A DNA stretch of 50,503 bases from an uncultured Alphaproteobacteria bacterium (GCA_949298005.1 CASFUN010000033.1:1-50503), one strand, 5' to 3'; counted from the first letter of the stretch, positions 36,309 to 45,860 are shown. Notes: generated by a model from the sequence alone, not told the origin. Made by a program: numbers and translations.

Positions 36309-37202
36309 ATGATTAAAGAAATTACAGTAAAAACAGCTTTACATTATCATGACACTAAATTTGCGGCGAATTATGATTTGAATATATATAGAGGTTGTGA
36401 ACACAGATGTAAATATTGTTTTGCGCAGTATTCCCATAAGTATCTGGAAAGTGATTTTTTTAATGATATATATGTAAAAACTAATGTAGCGGAGATATTG
36501 GATAAAGAACTTAGTAAAAAATCATGGAAACATGATGTTATAAATATATCGGGAGTTTGTGATTGTTATCAGTCTATTGAGGAAAAATATGAAATTATGC
36601 CAAAAGTTCCGGAAGTTCTTATAAAGCATAAAAATCCTACTTTTATATTGACAAAATCTGACTTAATACTTAGAGATTATGAACTTATAAAAGAGTTAAG
36701 TAATTTGACGCAAGTTTGTATTTCAACTACAGTGACAACTCTAGATGAAAATATAAAAAAAATTAGAACCGAATGTTTGTTCATAAACTAATAGATTGAA
36801 AATGTTGTCTGAGTTTTCAAAATTAAATTGTAAGACAAATGTTATGTTAATGCCTATTATTCCTTATCTTACTGATAGTAAGAAAAAATTAGAAAGGTAT
36901 ATAAAGTATGCCATAAAATAGGTATAAAACATGTAATACCAGGTTATTTGCATTTGAGAGGTTCATTAAAGAAGTATTTTTATTCATTTTTAGAAAAAGA
37001 ATTTCCTGATACATTTAACAAAATTACCAGCTTATATGATACATCTTATGTAAAAAGAGAATATACACAAAACTCAATGAATTTTTGTTTGAATTAAAAA
37101 AAGAAGTACAAAATATACAATTTAAGAAATGATATTGAACCTGATATTATATCTTATAAAGATAGTTGTGAGCAGCTGGATTTGTTTGAAAACAGTCAGT
37201 AA
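36309..37202 (+). pseudogene. broken radical SAM protein gene (SplB/Rv2578c-like)
   Basis: The first 160 codons are intact, with the radical SAM cluster motif CEHRCKYC (C30, C34, C37) and a SplB-like context (TALHYHDTKFAANYDLNIYRG). At an A8 run near 36762 the frame shifts: LEPNVCS, a TAA, then TNRLKMLSEF. Further shifts near 36912 (into KIGIKHVIPGYLHLRG), near 37070 (into KLNEFLFELKKEV) and a stop near 37130 precede the family-like end EQLDLFENSQ at 37202. With at least three frameshifts and two stops, it is a pseudogene. SplB proteins repair spore photoproducts; these bacterial relatives have unclear roles. Confidence 0.8.
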
Positions 37203-37215
37203 ATATTAACTTAAT

Positions 37216-38598
37216 TTACCTTTTCTTTCTATCGTAAGGATTATCAGCCTTCTTCAAAATCAATCTTACGATTGTATTTTGAAGATTAAAATCTTTCCTT
37301 AATTTATTAATAATAAATCTGTTATAAGATGTACTTTCTAATCTATCAGGACTATTAGTAAATAATACAAAAGTTGGTGGTCTCCTTTTTGCTTGTGTCA
37401 TATACTTTAGACGTGTTGTTTGTCCTTTAAATAAGGGTGGAGGATTTTCAGATTCAATCAAACGTAGCCATTGGTTAAGTTTTGACGTTGGAATATGTCT
37501 ATTCCAATCAATGAATACATTAAAAACCGCTTTCATCAACTTATCTATATTTGTACCGTCTTTTGCAGAAATAGGAACAATCGGACAACCTTTGAGCTCT
37601 GGTGAATTTTCTTCAACAGATTTGATAGCATTATTCATTAATTTGTGTTTATCTTCTATAAGATCCCATTTATTTAATACAAATACAACTCCTCTACCTT
37701 CTTTTACCAATATAGATGCTATTGATAAATCTTGTGTATCAAATGGATTTCTTGAATCTATCATCATAAGTACTACTTGTGCAAACTTTATAGACCTCAT
37801 GGATTCTTCAACCGAAAATTTTTCTAAATCTTCGTCAATATTTCTTTTCTTTCTTATACCAGCAGTATCTATTAATTTTATTTTTCTACCATTATATTCC
37901 CAATCTATTGCTACGGAATCCCTTGTTATACCAGCTTTCTCTCCGGTTATAACACGGTTTTCTCCGAGCAATCTATTTATTAGTGTTGATTTTCCGGAGT
38001 TTGGACGTCCAACAATTGCCAACTGTAGTGGTTTGTTTTCATCGCTATCATTGCTATATTCTTGTTCTAAGTCTTCCAGTCCTTCTGTTTTTTTACAATA
38101 TTCATCATAATATGGTTCAATTGAATCATATAATAAATTAAAACCATTTTTGTGTTCTGCTGATATACCTATTGGATTGCCAAAACCTAACTTATAAAAT
38201 TCTTTTTCAAAACTTGAATCTAAACTGACATTATCACATTTATTGACTAAAATTATGCAATCTTTATTAAAAGATCTTAATTTATCAGCAAAATATCTGT
38301 CTGTTGGATGAATACCAACTTTACCATCAACTAAAAAAAGGCAAATATCTGCTATTTTTATTGCAATTTCTGTTTGTTCAACCATTTTACTTTCTAGTGT
38401 ATTTTTTTTTGGATTATCATCCCAACCTGCAGTATCTATGATTTTAAACTCCATTGGTCCTAAATTTCCAATAGCTTCTTTGCGATCTCTAGTTACACCA
38501 GCATAATCATTAACTATAGCTAAACTTTTACCAGCTAATTTATTGAATAAAGTTGACTTTCCAACATTTGGTCTACCTATAATTGCTATAGTAAACAT
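37216..38598 (-). CDS. der: ribosome-assembly GTPase Der (EngA)
   Basis: A double GTPase needed for 50S subunit maturation. 460 residues with two G domains: GRPNVGKST, DTAGW and NKCD in the first; GRPNSGKST, DTAG and NKWD in the second, then the C-terminal KH-like domain with AKRRPPTFVLFTN. The ATG overlaps the stop of the preceding 55-codon gene as TAATG. Confidence 0.97.
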   Translation of the reverse strand: MFTIAIIGRPNVGKSTLFNKLAGKSLAIVNDYAGVTRDRKEAIGNLGPMEFKIIDTAGWDDNPKKNTLESKMVEQTEIAIKIADICLFLVDGKVGIHPTDRYFADKLRSFNKDCIILVNKCDNVSLDSSFEKEFYKLGFGNPIGISAEHKNGFNLLYDSIEPYYDEYCKKTEGLEDLEQEYSNDSDENKPLQLAIVGRPNSGKSTLINRLLGENRVITGEKAGITRDSVAIDWEYNGRKIKLIDTAGIRKKRNIDEDLEKFSVEESMRSIKFAQVVLMMIDSRNPFDTQDLSIASILVKEGRGVVFVLNKWDLIEDKHKLMNNAIKSVEENSPELKGCPIVPISAKDGTNIDKLMKAVFNVFIDWNRHIPTSKLNQWLRLIESENPPPLFKGQTTRLKYMTQAKRRPPTFVLFTNSPDRLESTSYNRFIINKLRKDFNLQNTIVRLILKKADNPYDRKKR

Positions 38599-38765
38599 TA
38601 ATCGCCTTCTTTAAAAATCTCGTCTATTATACAGAAAGATATTACGGCTAATGCTGCATATTGTCCGAGTCTCGTCATTTTATCATAGCTGAAACCAAAC
38701 ACGATAAAATAAAGTATCATTAATAGTAAACCTAAAGATAGAACTATAAGTGATCCTCTACCCAT
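38598..38765 (-). CDS. 55-residue membrane protein between rsmI and der
   Basis: A short gene, ATG at 38765 and TAA at 38600-38598. It begins MGRGSLIVLSLGLLLMILYF and has two hydrophobic stretches (about 5-25 and 35-48), then an acidic end (DEIFKEGD). Both boundaries are 1-base TAATG overlaps with rsmI upstream and der downstream, and a CTCC/GGAG-type binding sequence precedes its ATG (minus-strand AGGAGG at 38775-38770). The perfect fit between two essential-process genes argues that it is translated. No family recognised. Confidence 0.7.
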   Translation of the reverse strand: MGRGSLIVLSLGLLLMILYFIVFGFSYDKMTRLGQYAALAVISFCIIDEIFKEGD

Positions 38766-39662
38766 TATTTCCTCCTGAAATTTAATAATTTTTTATAAAC
38801 TTCACTTTTTTTCAATTTGAAAATATCCGAAAAAAATTCTGTTGAATTTTTTAATGACATATACTTTAAACTAAGTTTCAACATATCATCTATATTCTTC
38901 AAATCAAGCTTATTTGAAACATTAGTTTTTTCAATAATAATTACAAATTCACCCTTAATTTTATTCTGGTTTTCACTATAATATGAAAAAATATCTTCGA
39001 CATTTTTTGTAGTTATATTTTCAAAAGATTTTGTTAATTCTTTAGCTACACAAACATTTCTATCTTTATCAATATTTTTTATTATCTCTAATGTATTTAG
39101 TAATCTTATTGGAGATTCATATAAAATGACCGCTTCTTCTTTAGACATAAGATCTTCTAATTCTTTTTTCTTTGAATTTTTGTTAGTAGATAAGAAACCA
39201 TAAAATAAAAACTTATCAGTACTTATAGCAGATGCTGACATTGCAGTTATACAGGCACTACAACCTGGTATAGGTATTATTTTTATATTATTTTTTATAT
39301 ATTCTACTAATAGTTTATATCCTGGGTCTGATATTGTTGGTGTTCCGGCATCACTGATTAAAACAATATTTTTACCGTTTATTAATAAATTAATTATTTG
39401 TTCTCTTTGTTTTTTTGTCACTATGGTCGTTGTAGACACTTAATCTATTGTGTTCTATGGCGTAAATATTTAATAAGTTTCCACTAACTCTAGTATCTTC
39501 ACAAAATATATAGTCGCAACTCTTTAAAACTTCTATTGCTCTAAAGGTTATATCCTTTAAATTACCTATTGGAGTCGCAAGAACATATAATGCATTTTCT
39601 AGTTTTACTTTTTCTATTTTTTTTTTACTAACTCTTGCATATTTTGCTTCTTGTACTAACAT
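38765..39662 (-). pseudogene. rsmI: 16S rRNA 2'-O-ribose C1402 methyltransferase, frame broken at an A7 run
   Basis: RsmI methylates the ribose of C1402 in the decoding centre. The first frame (39662-39390) has ALYVLATPIGNLKDITFRA and FCEDTRVSGNLLN. It is followed by a second frame (from about 39416 to 38765) with KKQREQIINLL, LISDAGTPTISDPGY, PGCSACITA and YGFLS. They join at seven A on the minus strand (39416-39410): removing one A gives SDKKQREQ, the expected continuation. All family motifs are otherwise conserved, and the gene overlaps the next by 1 base. Either a recent mutation, a sequencing error, or a frame rescued by slippage. The N terminus (about 24 residues before ALYV) is longer than usual and contains an A10 run. 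Confidence 0.85.
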
Positions 39663-39710
39663 ATTTTTGTAATCATGGTAATATTTTACTTAGAAAAAAC
39701 AACTTGAATT

Positions 39711-41012
39711 ATGTTTAGAAGTTACAGGCGTTTTATATTATCTTTGTTTATTTTAGTAATGATAGGATTATCGTCTTGTAATAAACAAATTAAATATGAT
39801 TTAAGTAAAAGTGTTGTAGAAGGTGTTTTTGATTTTTATGAAAATGATATAGTTAACAATTACAGAATATACAGAAGTGATAAGTTAAAAGTTGCGTTGC
39901 TTGTACCTCTCAGTGGACCAATAAAGCCAGTTGGAGAAAGTATTTTAAATGTTGCACAAATGTCAATGTTTTACAATAAGAAAAAGAATATGACATTAAT
40001 GGTTTATGATACAAATGGTACAACTTTTGGTGCTGTAAAAGCTATGAAAAAAGCAATAAAAGATAGTATCGATGTAGTAATTGGACCATTATTTATGTCA
40101 GAGACAAAAGCAATACAAAATTTAGCTAAGAATAATGGTATTTTAATATTTTCACTATCTAATGAACAAGAGTTATTAAATTCTGATAATATATTTGTGA
40201 CTGGCTCTATTATAGAACAAGAAATACAAACTTTAATAACCTATATGATGGAAAATGATACATATAATTATGTTGCACTTATGCCAAATACAAGTTTTGG
40301 TGCTACCATTAATAAAGTATTAAGAGAAATTATAACAGGCAAAGATGGTCTATTAATTAAAACAGATTTTTATGAACATAATGATAAAAATCTTATGAGA
40401 AAAATTAATGAGCTAGTTTCTTTCTATGAAATACCTAAAATTTTGTATGATAATTTTGAAAAAAAGAAGTTAGAACAAAAACTTTCTGGTTCTCAAGAAG
40501 AGTTGGAATTTAAAATTAGTGATGATGAAAAAATATATCCACATTCTATATTTATAGCTGAAGGTGGAAAAAATGCTGAACAAATAGCTAATTTATTGTT
40601 TGTGATACAAAAAGGTGATAAAAAAATACAATTAATCGGTACTACTAAACTTGATGGTGATGATAATGTTTTATTTAATCCTTACTTAAATGATACAATT
40701 TTTGTTGGTGCTAATCCAAAAAAATATGAAAAATTTTCAAAAAATTACTATGAAATATATCATTCAAAACCATTAAAAATAACATCTATGGTTTATGATT
40801 TGGTAAATATTTTAGATGATGTTTATGATAGAATTGATGGTGTTTATATGCCTAATAAAACAAAGTTATTAAACCCTTATGGATTTGATGGTATAGATGG
40901 AAGATTCAGATTTCTTCCAAACGGTTTAGTTGAAAGAAGATTATATGTTTTACAATTTAAGGATGGTGAAAAAATTGTTTTGGACACCAATCAAGAATTT
41001 TTAAATTATTAG
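39711..41012 (+). CDS. LppC/LpoA-like penicillin-binding protein activator lipoprotein
   Basis: A 433-residue outer-membrane-type lipoprotein. Signal peptide residues 1-22 end in the lipobox LSSC with Cys23. The mature part has a periplasmic-binding-protein fold: KVALLVPLSGPIKPVGESILN, VVIGPLFMSET and MVYDLVNILDD. LpoA of E. coli activates penicillin-binding protein 1A. The divergent neighbour is rsmI, the same yraL-yraM pairing as in E. coli, which supports the call. First gene of a five-gene operon with 8 bases to the next. Confidence 0.85.
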   Translation: MFRSYRRFILSLFILVMIGLSSCNKQIKYDLSKSVVEGVFDFYENDIVNNYRIYRSDKLKVALLVPLSGPIKPVGESILNVAQMSMFYNKKKNMTLMVYDTNGTTFGAVKAMKKAIKDSIDVVIGPLFMSETKAIQNLAKNNGILIFSLSNEQELLNSDNIFVTGSIIEQEIQTLITYMMENDTYNYVALMPNTSFGATINKVLREIITGKDGLLIKTDFYEHNDKNLMRKINELVSFYEIPKILYDNFEKKKLEQKLSGSQEELEFKISDDEKIYPHSIFIAEGGKNAEQIANLLFVIQKGDKKIQLIGTTKLDGDDNVLFNPYLNDTIFVGANPKKYEKFSKNYYEIYHSKPLKITSMVYDLVNILDDVYDRIDGVYMPNKTKLLNPYGFDGIDGRFRFLPNGLVERRLYVLQFKDGEKIVLDTNQEFLNY

Positions 41013-41020
41013 AGGTTATA

Positions 41021-42313
41021 ATGAAGAATATTTTTGTAATTTTGTTGCTTTTATTTTCTTTTTCTTGCGCACAAGAAAGTGCTGAAATTATATATAGGAA
41101 CGATAGTTCTAGGAAAACAAGAAATAGTTCTTTAAAGCCAAGCTATATGAAAGGTAGTTATGTAGAAAATAGTGATAAGCAATTATTTAGAGACTTAAGA
41201 AAAGAATATTCAGAAAATAGCAAAAATACTGGTAATGATGGTTTATGTGGAAGATTTATAACTGTTGGTAATGGCGATTCTTTACTTAGAATAGCACGAA
41301 AATGTGGTTGTTCGCTAACTGATATAGCTAATATAAATAATATTAAACCTCCATATAATGTGTATGTTGGACAAAAAATAAAAACTAATTGTATTAACAA
41401 AGCCGCTTTCAATGACAAAAATAGAATTGTTACAGCATATAAAACAGTCACTGTAGAAAAAGGATCTTCATTAATTCGTATAGCAATTGATAATAACTCT
41501 ACTCTCAGAGAACTAGCTGCGATAAATTCTATAGAGCCGCCATATAATGTTTTTATAGGTCAAAAAATTAGAGTTCCAATAAAAAATAATGAATCTAAAA
41601 ATTCTGAAACTACAAAGAACAACGATATAGAAAAAAGCAATACAATGAATGGTAAAATATATATCGTAAAAAAAGGAGATAACATATATAGCATAGCTAA
41701 AAAGACCAATACTAGTTTTACAGAATTAGTTAATAGTAATAATCTTAAAAAACCATATAATATATATGTAGGCCAAAAACTTAAACTATCTAGTAATACA
41801 ACCGAGCAGAAAAATAAAACTGAGTCTAGTAAAAAAGTAAACAAACTTGAAAGAGTTAAAGAAGAGACCGAAATAAAAGCAGAGCCAGTAGTTAGTAAAA
41901 AAAAGCAAGAACCTACTAAAAATAATAGTAATGGATCAATGTTTATTTGGCCGGTAAAAGGCGAAATTATAAAAAAATTTGGAAAACAAGATGATGGTAG
42001 TTTTCATGATGCTATAAACATAAAATCAGCTCAAGGTGCAAAAATTCAAGCTGCTGATGCTGGAGAAGTAGCTTATGCTGGAAATGAGCTAAAGGGATTT
42101 GGTAATATAGTTATTATAAAGCATAAAAATGGATGGTTAACCGTTTATGGCCATTGTGATTCAATAAATGTGAAAGTTAAAGATAAAGTAGAAAAAGGAC
42201 AAGCTATAGCTGTAGTTGGAAAAACAGGTAATGTGAATGAGCCACAGTTATATTTTTCCTTAAGGAAAGGTAGGACAACTATGGATCCTTTAAAATATTT
42301 AACAAATAATTAG
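41021..42313 (+). CDS. NlpD-like lipoprotein: three LysM repeats and a degenerate LytM/M23 domain
   Basis: A 430-residue lipoprotein: hydrophobic signal, then FSFSC with Cys16 as the lipidation site. Three LysM domains follow, each ending PPYN/KPYN-VYVGQK or similar (about 79-125, 142-187, 207-253). A Lys/Glu-rich linker leads to an M23 domain (about 307-430). Active M23 peptidases use HxxxD and HxH. Here H329 is followed by Asn333, H378 is kept (YGH), and the last motif is P-Q409-L-Y411-F instead of PHLHF. So it is probably non-catalytic, like NlpD/EnvC, which activate septal amidases. Confidence 0.87.
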   Translation: MKNIFVILLLLFSFSCAQESAEIIYRNDSSRKTRNSSLKPSYMKGSYVENSDKQLFRDLRKEYSENSKNTGNDGLCGRFITVGNGDSLLRIARKCGCSLTDIANINNIKPPYNVYVGQKIKTNCINKAAFNDKNRIVTAYKTVTVEKGSSLIRIAIDNNSTLRELAAINSIEPPYNVFIGQKIRVPIKNNESKNSETTKNNDIEKSNTMNGKIYIVKKGDNIYSIAKKTNTSFTELVNSNNLKKPYNIYVGQKLKLSSNTTEQKNKTESSKKVNKLERVKEETEIKAEPVVSKKKQEPTKNNSNGSMFIWPVKGEIIKKFGKQDDGSFHDAINIKSAQGAKIQAADAGEVAYAGNELKGFGNIVIIKHKNGWLTVYGHCDSINVKVKDKVEKGQAIAVVGKTGNVNEPQLYFSLRKGRTTMDPLKYLTNN

Positions 42314-42321
42314 GTAAAAAA

Positions 42322-43344
42322 ATGAAAAATAAAAATCAAAAAAGAAATTCGGATAATGGACTTAATTTAGCCTATGTTATTATTACATTAATAATTTTTG
42401 CATATTTTAGTATTTGGTTTATAGTTAAAAATCGTATGAAAGATATACTAAGTAATAAAACAGCTAGGTATTCTATAGAATATGAAAAGTTATCAGTGAG
42501 AGTTTTCCCATTTAGTGTTAAAACAGTTGTTAAAGGTCTAAATTTAAGTACCAGACTTAATAATAATTATAATGCAAGCATTTTTTTTAAGACAATTTCT
42601 GCTAAAAATATTATTTTCAATAAACATATAAATTTAAATATTTCAAACGATATACTTTTTAAAGTAAATGATAGAAATAGTAAAATTGCTTTAAATGGAG
42701 ATAATATAAGTTTTGTTTTAGGCAAAGGTAATAAAATAAGAAATGTTAACTTTATAGTAGATAGTATTGATATTATAGAATATTTTGATGATGGAGATTT
42801 TCAATCAGAGTCTTTAATAAAAGGTTTTTTGTTCAAGACAGTTGATATAAATACAAAAAATTATTCAAATAGAACAATAAAGATGGATATGAACTCTTTA
42901 GTTGGTAGATATGAAGATAAATATATAGAGTCAAATTTTGACCTAATACTTTCAGAAATTAGAGATATCGATTCCAGTGGTAAAGTAGTTTCAGCTGAAA
43001 CTACTATAGATAGTATAAATTTTAATGACATTACAAATAACTATGGTTTTAATCTTGCTGGAAATTATGAAGTAAATCCATCAAAAGGACGTGGAATAGC
43101 AAAATTAGAATTAAAAATTATAAATTACAATTCTCTAATAACTGCTCTAAATAAAGAAGATAGTATATTTTTCTTCAAAAAAGAGCTTATCCAATCATTA
43201 GTTGAGTCATTAAAGTTAGTACCTCAAAATGAAAAAGATACCATTTATGATAAATATTATAAATTTGAATCAAATATAGCTACAAAAACCATGACTATAA
43301 ATGGTGAAGATATTAAAAACCTATTACAAGGTTTAATATTCTAA
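42322..43344 (+). CDS. single-pass membrane protein, possibly DUF2125/AsmA-like
   Basis: A 340-residue protein with one N-terminal transmembrane helix (about 16-35) and a large beta-rich periplasmic part. The pattern after the helix (YEKLSVRVFPFSVKTVVKGL) resembles the DUF2125 family of alphaproteobacteria, which has an AsmA-like start. The assignment is tentative. It sits 8 bases after the NlpD-like gene and 2 bases before prmC, in an operon of envelope and translation genes. Confidence 0.6.
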   Translation: MKNKNQKRNSDNGLNLAYVIITLIIFAYFSIWFIVKNRMKDILSNKTARYSIEYEKLSVRVFPFSVKTVVKGLNLSTRLNNNYNASIFFKTISAKNIIFNKHINLNISNDILFKVNDRNSKIALNGDNISFVLGKGNKIRNVNFIVDSIDIIEYFDDGDFQSESLIKGFLFKTVDINTKNYSNRTIKMDMNSLVGRYEDKYIESNFDLILSEIRDIDSSGKVVSAETTIDSINFNDITNNYGFNLAGNYEVNPSKGRGIAKLELKIINYNSLITALNKEDSIFFFKKELIQSLVESLKLVPQNEKDTIYDKYYKFESNIATKTMTINGEDIKNLLQGLIF

Positions 43345-43346
43345 AA

Positions 43347-44186
43347 ATGACAACAGTATTAATTGAACTAAATAAAGCTAAAGATTTATTAGTTAAAAAT
43401 TCTGTTAATACAGCTGATTTAGATGTAAAATTAATCATGTTGCATGTGTTAAAAGCTAGGGAAGAAGAATTAATATCAAACTTAAAAACAAGTATTAATA
43501 AAATACAATTATCTAATTTTTGGAGTAAAATTTATCGTAGAATAAATGGTGAACCGGTTTCAAAAATAATTAATTTAAAATATTTTTGGAATAATAAATT
43601 TTACGTAAATAAAAGTGTTCTTGACCCAAGACCAGATTCGGAAATCTTAATAGAAGCAGTTCTTAATGACTACTATGTCGAACAGGAGTTAAATATTCTT
43701 GATTTAGGTACTGGTAGTGGTTGTCTAATTTTGACACTACTTTCCATATTCAAAAAATCACATGGATTAGCTATAGATATTAGTGAAGATTCATTACAAG
43801 TTGCAAGAAAAAATGCTGATTTACTAGGTGTAAATAATATATCATTCGAAATTGGCAATTGGAATAATAATATTATAAAAAAATTTGATGTCGTAATTTC
43901 TAATCCACCATATATAAAGACAGATGAAATTAAAGAATTACAAAAAGAAGTTAAATGCTTTGATCCTATAATTTCACTTGATGGTGGTATTGATGGATTA
44001 GATTGTTATAGATACATAGCTAAAAATATAAGAAAAAATTTGAATAATTATGGTAAAATATATTTAGAAATAGGAAAAGACCAAGATTTAGATGTTGAGA
44101 ATATATTTATAAGTAATGGTTTTAAATTATTTAGAAAATTAAAGGACTTAAATAATATATACAGAGTTATGGTTTTTATATGTTAA
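43347..44186 (+). CDS. prmC: peptide chain release factor N5-glutamine methyltransferase
   Basis: Methylates the glutamine of the GGQ motif in release factors RF1/RF2. 279 residues: helical N-terminal domain (LDVKLIMLHVL, INGEPVSKI), SAM loop DLGTGSG (119-125), and the glutamine-binding motif NPPYI (186-190). The stop overlaps the rsmA start by 7 bases. Confidence 0.95.
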   Translation: MTTVLIELNKAKDLLVKNSVNTADLDVKLIMLHVLKAREEELISNLKTSINKIQLSNFWSKIYRRINGEPVSKIINLKYFWNNKFYVNKSVLDPRPDSEILIEAVLNDYYVEQELNILDLGTGSGCLILTLLSIFKKSHGLAIDISEDSLQVARKNADLLGVNNISFEIGNWNNNIIKKFDVVISNPPYIKTDEIKELQKEVKCFDPIISLDGGIDGLDCYRYIAKNIRKNLNNYGKIYLEIGKDQDLDVENIFISNGFKLFRKLKDLNNIYRVMVFIC

Positions 44187-44986
44187 CAACTTCAGAGATA
44201 TTAAAAAAATATAATTTTGTTACTAAAAAATCATTTGGACAAAATTTTTTGTTACAGCCAGAATTGTTGGCAAAAATAGTTTCCTGTGCAAATATAAAAG
44301 AAAATTCAGAGGTATTAGAAATAGGTCCTGGCCCTGGAGGTTTGACTTCTGCTATATTAAATAAAAATCCAAAAAAATTGATTTCTATTGAAGCTGATAA
44401 AGAATGTGTAGATATTTTAAATAAAGAGATAAAACCGTCGTTTAGTAATTTTGAAATTATTAATGCAGATGCTTTGTTAATAGATGAATGTCAATTATTT
44501 GAAAATAAATTTAAAATTATTGCAAATCTACCATATAATGTTGGTACACACATTTTATTAAAGTGGATTAAAAACTGTTCAAGTAAAATCGAAAATTTAA
44601 CACTACTATTACAAAAAGAAGTAGTTGAAAGAATAGTAGCGAAGAGCAATACAAAGGAATATGGCAGATTGTCAGTTTTATGTCAGTATGTATATAATGT
44701 TAAAAAATGTTTTGATATATCACCAAGTGCTTTTTATCCAAGACCAAAAGTAACATCTACTTTAGTAAATTTAGAGTTAAAAGATGACGTTAATCAATTT
44801 GTTTTAGATAAATTATTATATATTACATCAATCTTATTTAGGCAAAAAAGAAAAACTATTAAGAATAATATCAAAAATTCTAAAATAGAATTAGAATTTT
44901 TGCAGAAAATTGGAATTTATACCAATTTGAGAGCAGAAACTATTTGTATAGGTAATTTTGTTAAAATCGCAGAGAATTTATTATAA
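44180..44986 (+). CDS. rsmA: 16S rRNA A1518/A1519 dimethyltransferase
   Basis: Dimethylates two adjacent adenines near the 3' end of 16S rRNA (also called KsgA). 268 residues: KKSFGQNFLL (16-25), SAM motif VLEIGPGPGGLT (45-56), and the active-site NLPYN (116-120), with the C-terminal helical domain containing RQKRKTIKNN. It is the last gene of its operon, followed directly by an intrinsic terminator. Confidence 0.96.
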   Translation: MLTTSEILKKYNFVTKKSFGQNFLLQPELLAKIVSCANIKENSEVLEIGPGPGGLTSAILNKNPKKLISIEADKECVDILNKEIKPSFSNFEIINADALLIDECQLFENKFKIIANLPYNVGTHILLKWIKNCSSKIENLTLLLQKEVVERIVAKSNTKEYGRLSVLCQYVYNVKKCFDISPSAFYPRPKVTSTLVNLELKDDVNQFVLDKLLYITSILFRQKRKTIKNNIKNSKIELEFLQKIGIYTNLRAETICIGNFVKIAENLL

Positions 44987-44990
44987 CCAA

Positions 44991-45016
44991 AAAAACCTCT
45001 TCTGCGAGAGGTTTTT
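44991..45016. terminator. intrinsic (bidirectional) terminator between rsmA and hupB
   Basis: A perfect 10-bp stem AAAAACCTCT/AGAGGTTTTT around the loop TCTGCG (45001-45006), with A run on one side and T run on the other, so it can end both converging transcripts. Confidence 0.9.
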
Positions 45017-45039
45017 ATAAATAAAGCAAAATAAATTAA

Positions 45040-45345
45040 TTACCTTTTATATACTTTTTTGCAAGATGCTGAAGATTTTATTTCTTCTTTTAAAGTTTTA
45101 CCAACTGAAAATCTTATTTTCTTTGAAGCTGGTATCTTGATTTCTTTGCCTGTCTGTGGATTTCTTCCAGTTTTAGCTTTAGTATCTATAACACTGAAAG
45201 TACCGAAGCCGATAAGAGTAACCTTATCACCACATTTTAAAGCTTCTTTTACGTTTTCTATAAATGCGTCAACTAGTGTGTTGGCATCCTTTTGCAAACA
45301 ACCTGTTTGCTCAGCAATAGCTTTTACTAGATCAATTTTATGCAT
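45040..45345 (-). CDS. hupB: DNA-binding protein HU
   Basis: A histone-like nucleoid protein that bends DNA. 101 residues: MHKIDLVKAIAEQTG start, LIGFGTFSV, and the arm signature GRNPQTGKEIKIPASKK (about 60-76). A short basic C-terminal extension (SSASCKKVYKR) follows. Convergent with rsmA across the terminator; nearby gapR is another nucleoid protein transcribed in the opposite direction. Confidence 0.95.
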   Translation of the reverse strand: MHKIDLVKAIAEQTGCLQKDANTLVDAFIENVKEALKCGDKVTLIGFGTFSVIDTKAKTGRNPQTGKEIKIPASKKIRFSVGKTLKEEIKSSASCKKVYKR

Positions 45346-45623
45346 AATTTTTCTCGTATATTAATTAGTATAATAAGTTTACCAAATGGTTAACTGCTAT
45401 GAGGTTACAATTACGTTGTTAATAAATCAAGCTTTATTAGTATAATTTATGTGAACATAATTAATAATAAATATACAAATTTATTTTTTCTCTTATGTAA
45501 ATTAAGTATGTATTAACTATATTATAGTTATATTTAATACTAATACTATTAAAGTGCATATTAATTAAAGTTGCCAAATAAAAATATAAACATATACTAT
45601 CTATAGCTAGAAAATAGTCACTT

Positions 45624-45860
45624 ATGTCAGAAAAAAATATAGATTTAAAGTTAAAGCAGATAATTGAAAATATAGAGCATTTAGAACTTGAAAAGAAAGA
45701 AATAAATGATCAAATATTAGCTATTTACAAGGAAGTAGCGGCATTAAGATATGATGTTAGAATACTAAGAAAAATAGTAAGTATTCGTAAGAAAGACATA
45801 AACGATTTAAGAGAAGAAGATTTGATTGAAGTTTATAAAGAATCATTAGGAATTGTATGA
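45624..45860 (+). CDS. gapR: GapR-like nucleoid protein (DUF2312)
   Basis: GapR of Caulobacter binds overtwisted AT-rich DNA and stimulates gyrase/topoisomerase IV. The 78-residue protein has the family pattern: KLKQIIENIEHLELEKKEI coiled coil, ILAIYKEVAALRYDVRILRKIV, and a final EVYKESLG. Shorter than the usual about 90 residues at the N terminus. The TGA overlaps the ATG of the next gene (ATGA), so translation is coupled. Confidence 0.85.
   Translation: MSEKNIDLKLKQIIENIEHLELEKKEINDQILAIYKEVAALRYDVRILRKIVSIRKKDINDLREEDLIEVYKESLGIV

Noticed and set aside
37511..38110. 199-codon open frame on the plus strand
   Set aside because: It is the complement of der, whose double GTPase motifs are unmistakable; the translated product is Ser/Phe/Ile-rich without family features.
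45059..45364. 101-codon open frame on the plus strand
   Set aside because: It is the complement of hupB, which carries the HU signature.
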